Shown: positions 12,376 to 22,745, counted from the first letter of the stretch. The stretch is 64,000 nt of DNA from Prorocentrum cordatum (GCA_963575745.1 CAUYUJ010005647.1:481988-545987); one strand, 5' to 3'. Numbers and translations: made by a program. Notes: generated by a model from the letters alone, not told the origin.

Positions 12376-13090
12376 ACCTGTGCCTGTACCTGTGCCTGTG
12401 CCTGTGTCTGTGTCTGTGTCTGTGTTTGTCTGTCTGTGTCTCTGTCTGTGTCTGTGTCTGTGTTTGTGCGTCCTGTGTCTGTGTCTCTGTCTGTGTCTTT
12501 GCCTGTGCCTGTGCAAGTGCCTGTGCAAGTGCCTTTGCCTGTGCCTGTGCCTGTGGCTGTGGCTGTGGCTGTGGCTGTGTCTCTGGCTGTGTCTCTGTCT
12601 GTGTCTCTGTCTGTCTGGCTGTGTCTGTGTCAGTGTGTCTGTGTGTTTGTGTGTCTGTGTGTCTGTGTGTCTGTGTGCCTGTGCCTGTGCCTGTACCTGT
12701 GCCTGTGCCTGTGTCTGTGTCTGTGTTTTTGCCTGTGCCTGTGCATGTGCCTGTTCAAGTGCCTGTGCCTTTGACTGTGTCTGTGCCAGTGCCAGTGCCT
12801 GTGCCTGTGTCTGTTCCTGTGGCGGTGTCTGTGCCTCTGTCTGTGTCTCTGTCTGTGTCTCTGTCTCTGTCTCTGTCTCTGTCTGTCTGTCTGTGTCTGT
12901 GTGTGCGTCTTTGCGTCTGTGTGTCTGTGTGTCTGTGTGTCTGTGTGTCTGTGTGTGCGCGTGCGTGTGTGTATGCGTGTGTGTGTGTGGGTGTTTGGGT
13001 GTGGGTGTGTGTGTGTGGATGTGTGTGTGTGTGTGGGTGTGTGTGGGTGTGTGTGTGTGGGTGTGTGTGAGTGTGTGTGGGTGTGTTTCT
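9484..13090 (+). repeat. 3.6-kb TG-rich compound microsatellite
   Basis: The sequence is almost entirely TG with CG, GG or CT variants. From 9484 to about 11900 it is TGTGTGCG/TGTGGG. From about 11920 to 12220 it is TGTGTTGTG and TGTGGTG. From about 12225 to 12960 it is CTGTGT/CTGTGC hexamers. It returns to TG to 13090. Long open frames of Val-Cys (plus) and His-Thr (minus) are translations of the repeat. Alternating purine-pyrimidine DNA of this type is prone to Z-DNA. Confidence 0.95.
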
Positions 13091-13092
13091 GT

Positions 13093-13194
13093 CTGTAGAA
13101 TACGATATCTGCAGTTTCCTACATGTGCTTCTGTATTTTACGATTGCTGTATACATGTTATTGTGCAGTGTGGGGGCTGCCCAGAGATGCGAAT
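13093..13194 (-). repeat. Fragment matching the 3' end of the decayed LINE
   Basis: These 102 bp align without gaps to 15439-15540 at about 88% identity (12 differences by my count). The shared core includes ACGATTGCTGTATACATGTT. The second copy lies at the downstream end of the decayed LINE reverse-transcriptase frame on the minus strand. This copy is therefore probably a 5'-truncated insertion of the same family, inferred from position only. Confidence 0.65.
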
Positions 13195-13478
13195 ACACTC
13201 TCGGGTGTGGTTTCAGGAGTGTGTTTGGGACTAGCTCACACGCCGACGTGTTTTGACACAATCATGTGTTCCAGTTGCACACAGGCTGCCATCTATGTTT
13301 ACGTGTTTGTCTGCACGCGTATTTCCGCCACTTGCCGTTTTTGTTCAAGACGTTTCTTGGCCAGCTGTCTGGCGCAGCGCACAGGGCGAGGCCAGCGCCG
13401 CACAGGGCAGCAGCTGACGTTCAAAGACATGGCACGCTAGTCAGGCCAGACAGTATGATACCAGAGAAAAACCCAATC
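13195..13478. other. No recognisable feature
   Basis: Complex sequence between the LINE 3' fragment and the GGGCTATA array. Only short frames are present and none is recognisable. Confidence 0.4.
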
Positions 13479-13929
13479 CGATGTTTGTTGGGGCTATGGG
13501 GCTATAGGACTACAGGGCTATAGGGCGATGGGGCTATAGGGCTATATGGCTATGGGGGTATAGTGCTATAGGGATATAGGGCTATGGGCCTATAGGGCTA
13601 TAGGGCTAGAAGGCTATAGGGCTATTGGGCCATAAGGCCTCATGGGCTATATGTGCTGTTGGGCTATTGGGCTACAGAGCTATAACGCTATAGGGCTACA
13701 TGGCTATAGAGTACCCGGGCAGCTCCGGGCACCCCCGAGCACCCCGGCACCCGGGCACCCACGGGCACCCGGCCACCCGGCCACCCTCCACCGAAATCTT
13801 CAGACACCGGGCACCCACGGGCACCCGGGCACCCGGGCACCCGGCCGCCGGCCACCAAATCGGCGCCGCACTTCACCTAACCATATGAATCCGCTAGGAC
13901 CCTTGCAGAAGCAAGCTCTGATTGGGGAA
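13479..13929 (+). repeat. Left copy of the distant inverted repeat
   Basis: Three parts are present. The first is an octamer array of GGGCTATA variants (about 13495-13705). The second is an array of GGGCACCC/GGCACCCGG (about 13715-13855). The third is a ~72-bp unique tail ending TCTGATTGGGGA (13858-13929). The reverse complement of the same three parts, in reversed order, lies at 29206-29697. Confidence 0.85.
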
Positions 13930-14176
13930 TAAACATAAATCAAGCATATGTTCGAGTGATATCGCCACGCGTCTAAGACTATTATTCAGTATCTTGTGTC
14001 GCCGTCTTTCGACGCCGCCGCGATGTCTGGACAGCGCCTTGGATTTGGTCTTGGGTGCTTCCCAGGGGCCTGGCAGGGATCTACGAGACCTACGGGGACC
14101 AGGGCGGCGTGCACAGGAGCTGAGAGTACTTCTCATCCTTTCAGTGTGTTAGTGTCGGGGTCGGAGCTGCGAGTAA

Positions 14177-15244
14177 GTGTTTCAGTGTACCGCAGACGCC
14201 ATTGTTCATATCAATGGACAAACAACATCGCACAGCACTATCAAGCGTCTACATGAGCTGATCGGCAACTCCAGCAGCAACAAGCCCTTTGATGCGGAGA
14301 ATCACCCAGCCCTCAAAAAGCTGAGAGCTGAGTGTACTGGTCTGTCCAGCACGGTAGGCGCCCGAGGGAAGCAACTTGGAGGTCTTCAGAGGACGGCGGA
14401 GGAGACTCAGAACACCATCAAGGATATGTTCTCTGAGTTGCGCTCGTTCATCAGCTCACCTCCCAGCTGGCGCCCAGGAGAAGGTGGCAGTCCTCGTGGT
14501 CCGCAGCTACCGTTCCAGTCTGCGGAGACCGTGCCCGTCGAGGAGTCCCTCCCACTCTTCGGCATGGATATCTCCCAGAAGCTCCATGACTCGGGTCTTG
14601 CTACGCTTGGAGTTGGAGGTGAGCGCGCCTCGAGCATTGCCCTTGCTCAAGCGGTATCGGATGCGTCAGACAAGATGCCCTATGCAGAGTGGTTGGGAGC
14701 CCTTCAGCAGAACAAGTCGCTTAGTCAGTGGCGCGCCAAGCTCATCTCCCTTGTTGCCAAGGAAGCAGATGTCAACAACCTCGGTCTCGAGCAGATTGGC
14801 GAGATCATGCTCAGTCGCATCACGGAAGAGGGCACGGTGGCCGACAAGAGCCTCCAGACCATTTTAATCCCGCGAACCAGTCCCCAGCCGTCGCCAAAGG
14901 CCACATGCCATGTTCAATGGTGGTATGTGCCGTCTTTTGGGCGCATGATGCAATGCATGGCGGTTTTTCTGATGATGCGGTTTGGTTTGCAGCGTGCCTA
15001 CCTGATCCTCGATACCCGTTACGATTTGGAGCACGCGTTAGAGCAGATGTGCATGCAGATGTTGACGATCGTACCGATTGCAGCGCGCAAGTGGCTTGCA
15101 GAGAGTTTCCTTCTGGGCAAGTCAGCCCGATGCCAAGCATTGCTCCCTCTGGTTTCGAGTGGCCGACTTACGCCAAAGATCAGTTTTCAGTCATGGGGGG
15201 CAATGACTACAGCGAGTACGCTTCTGACGTGGTTCATTGGATAG
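14177..15244 (+). CDS. Hypothetical coding region with a coiled-coil-like segment
   Basis: This is an open frame of 355 codons. The first part (about 14190-14866) has coding-like codon use, with many third-position G/C. Residues from about 45 to 95 are rich in Lys, Glu, Leu and Gln and read like a coiled coil. No ATG opens the frame at 14177 (the codon is GTG). An ATG at 14031 starts a short frame in another phase, so an intron or frameshift may join them. Past about 14870 the protein-like reading seems to switch to the +1 frame (open to 15444). I recognise no family. A gag-like ORF1 of a retroelement or a host exon are both possible. Confidence 0.35.
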   Translation: MFQCTADAIVHINGQTTSHSTIKRLHELIGNSSSNKPFDAENHPALKKLRAECTGLSSTVGARGKQLGGLQRTAEETQNTIKDMFSELRSFISSPPSWRPGEGGSPRGPQLPFQSAETVPVEESLPLFGMDISQKLHDSGLATLGVGGERASSIALAQAVSDASDKMPYAEWLGALQQNKSLSQWRAKLISLVAKEADVNNLGLEQIGEIMLSRITEEGTVADKSLQTILIPRTSPQPSPKATCHVQWWYVPSFGRMMQCMAVFLMMRFGLQRAYLILDTRYDLEHALEQMCMQMLTIVPIAARKWLAESFLLGKSARCQALLPLVSSGRLTPKISFQSWGAMTTASTLLTWFIG

Positions 15245-15503
15245 TGCGTTCGAGGGCAGCAATTATTCTGGCCAGATGCATTGGCAGATACGAGAATCAT
15301 GTTGGGGGGTGCCAACCGGCGGCGACAGCACGGCGATGGAGTTGTGGATCCAGAGTCTGTCTTGAGACCCGCAGTTGGGGTTCCGCTGTGATTGATCGGT
15401 TCCCCACCCGTCTGTTTGAGGAGGCTTGTGTGTGTTCTCTGTAGATTACGAATTCTATAGTTTCTCACATGTGCTTCTGTATTCTACGATTGCTGTATAC
15501 ATG

Positions 15504-16870
15504 TTATTGTGCAGTGTAGGGGAAGCCCAGAGATGCAAATTTGCACGCAGCCGCCAGGATGGCGGAGTCGGGCTCGGCACCATCATCACAGGCAGGTTTT
15601 CCCAAGGCAGAGCGATAAATCTTAATGATGCCAGCACGATAGCGATAGAAGTGCGCCCAGGTCGGTTGCGGCCACGTCGCCGCATTGTATAGCCTGCCGG
15701 ACATTACCAGCACATCAGCGAGCTGCAGCTTGTGCTGCATAGAGAGCTGATGATTCGGGAAGACCACCTTTCGGAGCGCCTGCAACGACGACGACGTTGA
15801 CGAAACACGATAGGCCAGCTCAGGGGCCATGTCCTGCTTATCCGAGACCATCCCACCCAAGTGCTTATACGAATTCACAGCCTCCAGAGACAAGCCCTCG
15901 ATGGGCGGAATAGTCACCTTCCCTTCCTCCTCGATCCAGAATTTTTTACGAGCCACCACAGACCCAGGGCCTCTGAAGGTAACCAGCAGGGCGGTCTCGG
16001 CGGGGCCCACATTGATCTTGAGGCCCACGGGGATGAAGGAGTCAGCCACAATAGCCACCAGGACGCGTGTGCGTTGAATAACGGATCCAGCGGGGCCCCA
16101 AGTATTGAACAGGCTGTCGTCGCTATACTCGACGTCGTTGGCAGAGACCTTAGTATCACACTGTGCCAGGGGATCCAGGGTCCTGACCGAGGGGACCTCG
16201 AGCTCCTGATGAAGCCCAGCCGCAACCAGGAGGTCCCACGTCTTACGAACGCACCTGGAAACGATGAACAGGAAAAGCTGAGCCGCCAGAGTATTGCCAG
16301 GCCTGGTCCCGGTAGTCATGAGGGGAACGAGCCCCGAGCCTTGCGTTGTGGCCCAAGTCCCTGTCGAGGTCTCTGCCAGGACACGTCTAAGGTGCGCCGG
16401 AACCTCCAGTTCCCCCAGCAGCGGCCGCTTGGCCAGCTCAGGCGCGAGCAACTCCATGCAAGAGGGCGGTAGGCCTGACGCGTACAGAAGCTGGGCAATG
16501 CGCCCATCCGATATCTCCTCCCCCCTCGAAGCGAATGAGAATCTCACGAACAGCACGATGAAACGCAGCCTCCAAGTCCACGAAGAGGGTCGACATCGAT
16601 TCGGAACGTATACGAGAATGCTCCTGCATAAGACGAACCATGTGAACAGCAGAATCAGTCCCTCGTCCCTTGATACCTCCACACTGCGACTCTGGTGCAA
16701 ACGCGTCGAGAAAGGGTTGGAAGACGGCCAGCCACGAGAGCGCGTGCGCGTTTGCCCACCTGGGGCCCTATGACCACTGAACGGCTGGATACACACTGAT
16801 TGGGCTTGCCACGGCCCTTTGTACAAGTCAGCCAAGCGTGAACTTTTCCACTGTAGAAGTTCATGCACAC

Positions 16871-16913
<43 letters not shown>

Positions 16914-17108
16914 CATTACCAATGGGAAGTATATCCGAGCACATTGGGCAGAGCACAACTTTAAGAGAGCACCTGGGACACAGTCCAAGCCATTCGCACA
17001 GGCACTTGAGGTCTTCAGTAGCTGCTGCTCAAACATAGCAAGCGTCGGCAAACTCTTCGCCGCTGAGGCATCGATCTCTGCCAGAGGATAGCACGATCCA
17101 CCTACAAA
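15504..17108 (-). pseudogene. Reverse transcriptase, frame-broken
   Basis: This would copy element RNA into DNA at a nicked target. Visible pieces are a GLDCVPGALLK segment resembling the conserved RT finger motif, a B-like motif TRPGNTLAAQLF, the catalytic box as YSDD (16116-16127), and a KHLGG motif downstream. Motif A, with the first catalytic Asp at about 16576-16578 (FVDLEAAFHRAVR), is in a different phase, open over 16438-16641. A third phase covers about 16655-16870. At least two frameshifts therefore split the palm. An AT dinucleotide tract lies between the fingers and the palm. The product cannot be functional as it stands. Confidence 0.8.
16872..16911. repeat. (AT)n microsatellite inside the RT pseudogene
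   Basis: About 20 uninterrupted AT dinucleotides. In the minus-strand RT frame they read as Tyr-Ile repeats. They lie between the GLDCVPGALLK finger motif and the downstream palm and coincide with a change of reading phase. The tract arose or expanded after the element died, or it killed it. Confidence 0.9.
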
Positions 17109-17744
17109 CTACAGTAAGCTATTAGCAGGCGCGCGAAAGCACAGCTCCTGTTCGGCAAAGTGCCCCAGCCATCTGTCACGACCAGCCGACGGCGTCAGAG
17201 CAGGCGTGCCGTCTTTCAACAGAATATGAGCGGACTGGCTGGCAGGACGTTTCTTTGAGGATCCGATTCCCAGCGTACGTAGCTGGCTGAAGGCTTGCCT
17301 AAACTCTTTCCATAGAAGAGAACTCGCTACACTATTAGAGATCTGCTCCATCTTGGTTGTCTTATCCAACTCACACGACCATCCGATCAAGCGTGAGGTG
17401 AGAAACGTCATGTTACTCCCCATGGCCTTCATAAGACCACGCCAGCGCCGTAGAAGACCTACGCATTGAGAGGCACGTGGAAGACGAAAAGCTGGATTGG
17501 CAGGCACACGAGCAAGTTCCTGACGTATTGCTAGGAGGTTATCCCAGTCAGCAAACCTAGCAGGCCGTTGACAAGCTGGTAGATAGCGTCGAGCCGTCAC
17601 CTGAAGCACATCTACCTGGGACCGAAACTCTTCGACGAGCCTCCAGAGCTGCTGCCGATATCGTATCCCATTCAAGCCATTGGACCCAGATCGGATCCGC
17701 AGCCTGCCCCAGACACCCTCGTGCTCCTGGTATCCCATAGAAGC
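17109..17744 (-). pseudogene. Linker between endonuclease and reverse transcriptase
   Basis: This helical, Arg/Leu-rich segment is bounded by the in-frame stops at 17745-17747 (TGA) and 17109-17111 (TAG). It is in the same phase as the EEP frame before it and the RT frame after it, so it is the middle of one ancestral polyprotein. I see no catalytic motif. Its position corresponds to the first ~225 residues of the RT frame in the intact element at 31865-35146. Confidence 0.65.
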
Positions 17745-17747
17745 TCA

Positions 17748-18869
17748 AGCTTGGAACACCGGCTGGATGAGGGCTCTGGGAGCCTTCCCGGTCCAGCTAC
17801 GACACATGGCCCTTAGGTGTTTCCGAAGTTCCAAGAGTTCCAGGGTCCCTTCACTTACCCAATCCTGCCGACGGTGATCTTCAGGCACTAGATGCTCACG
17901 AGCAAAGGCAGCACGATGCGCATCCACTCGAGCACAGTGCGCCGTGGCTGACTCGGACCAGTCAGGCTCCTGGAAAGCGGCAACATGCTCATCAAATGCC
18001 GCTCGAACAGCAGGATCACGCAGCCGTTCAGCTTGCACACGCAGCTGCGGCCAACGATGCTGAAAACTATCGAGGGACCTTGACGGCACACCCGCTGAGA
18101 CAAAGGTAGAGCAGTGGTCTTCAACAGCGTTAGCTAGATCAACAGTATGGTCCACCTGAACCTGCTGGACAGAGCAAAGCCAATCCTGGGGAACGGGCAC
18201 ATAGTCGAGACGTTTCTTGGTCTTGTCGTTCGTGTATACATGTGTATGATGTGTGTCACCGAGAGGAGCAGGTATGAAGGTGGAGGGAGCCGCAACCAGA
18301 AAGCGACGGCAGAACAAACGCATACAAGTTCCCGAGAAGTTCTCCCCAACAGCTTCAATATCCCCAATCTGCGGAGAGCGCCTGGACCCTACTTCGACAT
18401 TCGCATCCAGCAGAAACACAGGATGCACGCTGGAAGTGATAAAGCCACGTATGATATTCTGAGTATCTAGACACCACCGTTCCACTAAGTTAGTAACCTT
18501 ACGAGCAGAATGAGGAGCATGAGCCGCAACAAGCAGTAGGTGCAGCCCATGAACATGAAAGCGTAGCACGAGCCGACTCGCATCGGCATACAGCTGGGAG
18601 ATGTGCTGCCGACCTGGCTTGGTACCCTTCACGGATAGTTCAGCGTTGATCCAGATGGCCACGCCATCAGAACCATTGTCAGCACAGTTAGAGTAGTACA
18701 TCATGGAATCGCCTATTCGCATGGGAAGAGCCGCTTGGAGACTAGTTTCAAGAACCCCAAGGAAGTGATATGTGGCCTTCGCAAACTGCTTGGCCAACAT
18801 CGTGATGCGCCCCGGGGCAGTCAAACCAATCACCTTCAGGAGCCTCGCGGATCGTTTTGCCTTGTGGGA
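17748..18869 (-). pseudogene. Apurinic/apyrimidinic-like endonuclease (EEP family) domain
   Basis: EEP endonucleases of LINEs nick the target DNA to prime reverse transcription. The first strand with the Asn motif (NVLTL) lies just upstream of the TGA at 18870-18872. After the stop the frame continues with VLETS (the QET-like Glu), GVAIWIN, HAPH, LLDANVEVG, KKRLDYVPVP and VEDHC. The metal-binding and catalytic positions expected of the family are therefore present: Asn, Glu, Asp-x-Asn, Asp, and Asp-His. The domain is cut off from RNase H and RT only by stop codons, so the damage looks recent. Confidence 0.8.
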
Positions 18870-19697
18870 TCATTTGAGCCTCTGCGAGCCATGGAGGGTG
18901 AGGACGTTAGCAACAGCAAACTTCAAAACATTCAGGTCCTGAGAGGGCGCAACATCTACGATGTACTGGACTCCGATAACATCCTGCACCTGGTACCCAT
19001 CCGAAGCCACCTCTGTGACCCTCAAGGCGTTAGACTCTGTGATGGACGGCAAACCTACGGAGCCCCCCTCGTAAACCCATGCCCATGCTAGAGCAGAAGA
19101 ATCAAGAAGAAGGCAGGCGAAGGGCATGTACTCCATGCCCAGCATCAGGCCCAGGCCTGTCAAACGTGCGATCGTATCAGCAAGCTCGTTATACCCGTCT
19201 CCCTGATGACTGCGGATGCGTCCCCCGTCCAGAGTACATGACGACGACAGGAACTGGACCAGGGACCTGAGAAATAGGAGACCCGGTTTGCCCACCTCGA
19301 AGCCCTGAGTTCCCAGTAGAACCCCAAGAGTCCGCATCGAGTCTAGCCGAAGCATTGAGGGAATACTGCCCAAGTCAGCTTGCGCAATCCAAGCAAGGGC
19401 CCAGGCCGCTGCAAGAATCTCAGCCGTGTCAGAGTGGAAGTTGGAGGGAAAGAGACCCATCACATCCTCGGCAACGACGTCCGAGATCACACGCTCGAGC
19501 GCACGAGAACCACCAAAGTACTCATACACGATCACTACCGCTGAGGCAGGAACGGACGAGATATCCACATTCTGAGCACCACCAGTCCCATCGGTATAAG
19601 TCAGAACACGTGAGGGGGAACAGGAGGAGGTATGGTACATGTTGCTGCAACACCTCCGAGGATGCTGGGTGGAGGTACTCAGACAAAGCACTCTCAC
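18870..19697 (-). pseudogene. RNase H domain upstream of the endonuclease
   Basis: RNase H removes RNA from RNA-DNA hybrids during retrotransposition. The catalytic set is visible, numbered from the open frame: Asp36 in YTDGTGG, Glu93 in DTAEILAAAWAL, Asp119 in LRLDS, and the C-terminal RSHQGDGYNELADTIA with His164 and Asp174. After the domain comes a WAWVYE segment. The start of the EEP fold (KFAVANVLTL) follows before the stop at 18870. The frame has no clear own start and probably belonged to a larger polyprotein. RNase H lies before EEP and RT, unlike the LINE arrangement I know, where it follows RT. Confidence 0.85.
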
Positions 19698-19949
19698 ACA
19701 GCTGGTGAACTTGAAATGGCCAGGGCTGTCTGAGCTGAGAGACAGCAGCTTGTACGGGAAGAAATTCAGAATCTCGAGCCTGGCGACGCGGCCACTGGCC
19801 AGAGGCAGTCAGGTGAGGATCACCAAGATCATCAGGACCACCAGGATGAGCAGTGGCCGCTACACGTTTATCTTCACATCGGCCTCGTCGGCAGCAGCAC
19901 CTCCACGACCAGCACCACGAGAGGCTGTCCTCGCCCGACTCGGCTCCCT

Positions 19950-20794
19950 GCGGCCGTCGAGGCGAGACTGACTCGGCGCACGGCTGGATGCGCGCCTGGG
20001 CGAGCGCGAGCGCGCGGGCTCGGCCGCGGGGCCCAGGCGCGCAGCCGGGTCGGCCGTCCCTGGCGGCCGTCGCCGTGGCAGCCGCTGCCGTCGCGGCCGC
20101 TCCCGCAGCTGCAGCCGTCGCGGCCGTGTCGGCTGCCCTCGCAGCGGCTGTTGCCTCCGCAGCCGCCGTCGCAGCAGCTGCATCGGCATTTGCGGCCCCA
20201 GACGTCGGCTCGTCCGCGAATGAGACACGGGGCTGAGGCACAGGAATGTGGGCTCCCCCGCCCGTCTGGATCTGTAGCTGGTGAATGATTCCGGCGAAAC
20301 CCTCGAGCTGAGCCATCATGGCCGAGATCTGGGCCTGGCGCGCTGCCAGGGCTCCAAGGGCTGTGAGCGGCAACGGCTGTGCCGCGCCGCCAGGAACCTG
20401 TGGCACGTCTGCGGCACCAGGCTCCCCAGGCGCCCCAGCTGCCGCCTGCGGGGCAGCAGCCCCGACTGGGCCATATGCCGCACGCTTGGCAATGTCCGTC
20501 TCGATTTGGATCAGGGTCTTGAGCTCCACGATCGTCTTGTTCATGTGCTCGAGGTCGCGATGGGGCTATCTCTACATCGATGGTCGCCTGCTTCATCTGC
20601 GTCTGCAGGTCGTCCAGCACGTCGTGGGCCTTCTGCAGACGCTTCTCGGCCCTCTCCAGGGCCTCCTCCTGCTTGCCAAGCTGTGCTTTGAGGCCCCTTG
20701 CACTGAACAGCATAGTCAGGGTCGTCGCAAACTCTAGGACGGCGTCGTCGTAGTCCTCGTTCGCAACGAGCCTGTCGAGGATAATCGTATTCAA
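19950..20794 (-). pseudogene. ORF1-like coiled-coil and alanine-rich region, frame-broken
   Basis: From 20794 to about 20550 the minus strand encodes a Glu/Lys/Gln-rich helical segment (for example LERAEKRLQKAHDVLDDLQ) of coiled-coil character. At about 20545 the coding-like reading shifts phase and continues with a segment predicted helical, then an Ala-rich low-complexity stretch to about 20060. This fits a nucleic-acid-binding ORF1/gag-like protein. The phase changes show that it is broken. No specific family is recognised. Confidence 0.5.
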
Positions 20795-20831
20795 GGCCTC
20801 GAGCCTTGCTGAGACCTGCTCTTTGTAGACA

Positions 20832-21281
20832 TCAACCTCGGAGTCGGATGCCTGAGGTCCAGGCGGCGCCCTCCAGCGAGGTTGTTGACAAGCAATCTTC
20901 GGCAGAGCAGGACGGATGTGCGTCCTTCGCCGACCTGTATTCGTCGCCGCCCTTGAGGTCCATCTCCCACTGCGAGGAGCTCGATGCCATCTCCTGGGGC
21001 TTGGCAGGGCTCAGGATGCCACGAGACGGCGAGGCCTCGCGGTGTGCAAGAGCAGCTTTGCCTTTGTCCTTGTCTTTGCCCTTGCCACGGGCAGCAGCAC
21101 GATCGCGAGGAGGCGGTGCACTGCCAGATTTGCGAGGAGGAGGACGTCTCCACGGAGGTGGCTCGGGCTTCACATTGCCACACTGGTGGCAATCCACTCG
21201 CTCGTGCCAGTTCGAGCAGTAGCAGACACCACAGGACCATGAGGATCCTGGTGGCGACCACGTCACAACAAGCTTGGTCAT
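20832..21281 (-). pseudogene. ORF1-like protein N-terminus with RanBP2-type zinc finger
   Basis: An ATG at 21279-21281 starts a frame whose residues WSCGVCYCSNWHERVDCHQC (nucleotides 21180-21239) fit the RanBP2 zinc-finger pattern: W-x-C-x2-C-x3-N-x6-C-x2-C. Such fingers bind RNA or protein partners. Downstream is a basic, Pro-rich linker with a KGKDKDKGKAA run, then a stop near 20832. The next coiled-coil segment continues in another phase, so the protein is broken. The position just upstream of the RNase H-EEP-RT region suggests the first ORF of the retroelement. Confidence 0.65.
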
Positions 21282-21559
21282 CGCTCCTGGCCGAACGAGA
21301 CCACGAGGCTGTCGACTGTGATGTCGTTGCAGCAACTTCCTAGCCGCCGCAAGACCGAGAAGCACACGGGCGTAAGCACGACTCGCTCTGGCCCTCCGGT
21401 GCCACGCGGGCTCCCCAGCCCTCCCCGCGTGGTGGTGGGGGTCAGCACGGCCGCGCGGCAGCGCAATGGCGGGCTGCGGACAGACGGCGCGTCTAGCAGC
21501 TGTCCCGAAGGTGAGGGGCCGCTACCTGGTAGCACCCAGGCCCCTCGAGCCGGGACGGC

Positions 21560-22145
21560 GGCTGGGAGGGAGGGAGGGAGGGTGGAGGGAGGAGGGAGGA
21601 GGGAGGAGAGAGGAAAGAGGGAGGAGGGAGGAGGGAAGAGAGAGGAGGGAGGAGGGATCAGGGAGCAGGGAGCAGGGAGCAGGGAGCAGGGGAGCACGGA
21701 GCAGGGAGCAGGGGAGCACGGAGCAGGGAGCAGGGAGCAGGGAGCAGGGAGCAGGGAGCAGGGAGCAGGGAGCAGGGAGCAGGGAGGAGGGAGGAGGGAG
21801 GAGGGGGAGGAGGGAGGGAGAGGAAAGAGGGAGGAGGGAGGAGGAGGAGAGAGGAGGAGGAGGGAGGAGGGAGGAGGAGGGATCAGGGAGCAGGGAGCAG
21901 GGAGCAGGGAGCGGGGAGCAGGGGAGCAGGGAGCAGGGAGCAGGGAGCAGGGAGCAGGGGAGCAGGGGAGCAGGGAGCAGGGAGCAGGGAGGAGGGAGGA
22001 GGAGAGGGAGGAGGGAGGAGGGAGGAGAGAGGAGGGCGGGAGGGAGGAGGGAGGAGGAGGCGAAGGGAGGAGGGAGCAAGGAGCAGGGACGAAGGACGAG
22101 GGACGAGGGACGAGGGACGAGGGACGAGGGACGAGGGAGGGAGGG
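21560..22145 (+). repeat. Purine heptamer minisatellite
   Basis: An essentially all-purine strand apart from the C in some heptamers. Blocks alternate: GGGAGGA (about 21565-21658), GGGAGCA (21660-21783), GGGAGGA (21784-21880), GGGAGCA (21885-21985), GGGAGGA (21986-22080) and GGGACGA (22087-22138). It lies just upstream of the decayed retroelement. Long Arg/Glu/Gly frames (plus) and Leu/Ser/Pro frames (minus) are shadows of the repeat. Confidence 0.9.
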
Positions 22146-22739
22146 TTTTTTGATTGCGAGCGTGATTAACCACTGGGGCTGACACGAAGGTGCGGCACTC
22201 AACTAGATGCAGACGCTGGCTGTGGCAACTGGGAACGATGCAACAGTGCGTACATGCAGCACGGGCGCCAAGGTTTGGTGAATCTCCCCTTCCCCGTCCT
22301 GACCCCACGTACCCCCAGATTGGACGGAACTGCACGGGGCTGGCACGACGAATGGCCAGCTCGACGTAGCTCTCATTCTGCACCGGAAGGGAAGGATACG
22401 GGGCAAGACCGAGGGGAGGTAAGGTAAGATCCGAGAGGAGAGAGCAAGACTGGGACGCAGATCCAAAACTTCCAGCTCGGTAGGAGGGCAGACCGAGGGG
22501 GAGAGTCGCGCGTAGGCTGCCTGACCACTCCGACCCGACTAAAAGCTCCTATAAGGCGTTGCCGCACAAAGAACGCACAACAACAGTTCGTCTTCCTCCC
22601 TTCTCTCATGAAACCCCCATCCCCCACAGTAGGTGGCGACGGACGGATCAAGACATACTCTGCTCGCGTGCCGTGCCCTACACGGGCATTGTGGAGGAGA
22701 GGCGGAGGGAGGGAATAATATATGAGAGAGGGAGAAAGC
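22146..22739. other. No recognisable gene
   Basis: Complex GC-rich sequence between the purine minisatellite and a short tandem duplication. A minus-strand frame (22373-23074) is open here but has no recognisable motif. It may be part of the 3' untranslated region of the retrogene upstream on that strand. Confidence 0.4.
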
Positions 22740-22745
22740 GGGCTG

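Larger units (their letters stand above)
15439..21281 (-). mobile_element. Decayed LINE-like non-LTR retroelement, domain order ZnF, coiled coil, RNase H, EEP, RT
   Basis: On the minus strand the fragments read, in order: a RanBP2-type zinc finger ORF, a Glu/Lys/Gln coiled coil and Ala-rich segment, an RNase H domain, an AP-endonuclease-like (EEP) domain, a linker, and a reverse transcriptase. RNase H, EEP, linker and most of the RT lie in one phase. They are broken by in-frame stops (TGA at 18870-18872, TGA at 17745-17747, TAG at 17109-17111) and by frameshifts inside the RT. An AT microsatellite sits in the RT. The element is therefore inactive. Its 3' end is inferred from the repeat shared with 13093-13194. 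The 5' end is not defined. It is a cousin of the more intact element at 31865-39516. Confidence 0.8.

Noticed and set aside
9295-13234. Open frames of 500-1000 codons (Val-Cys on plus, His-Thr on minus) across the TG array
   Set aside because: They are translations of TG/CA dinucleotide repeats, present in all phases with no start context or domain.
13490-13705. GGGCTATA array as a telomeric repeat
   Set aside because: The octamer differs from TTTAGGG-type telomere units, and the array is interstitial, with an inverted copy 15 kb away.
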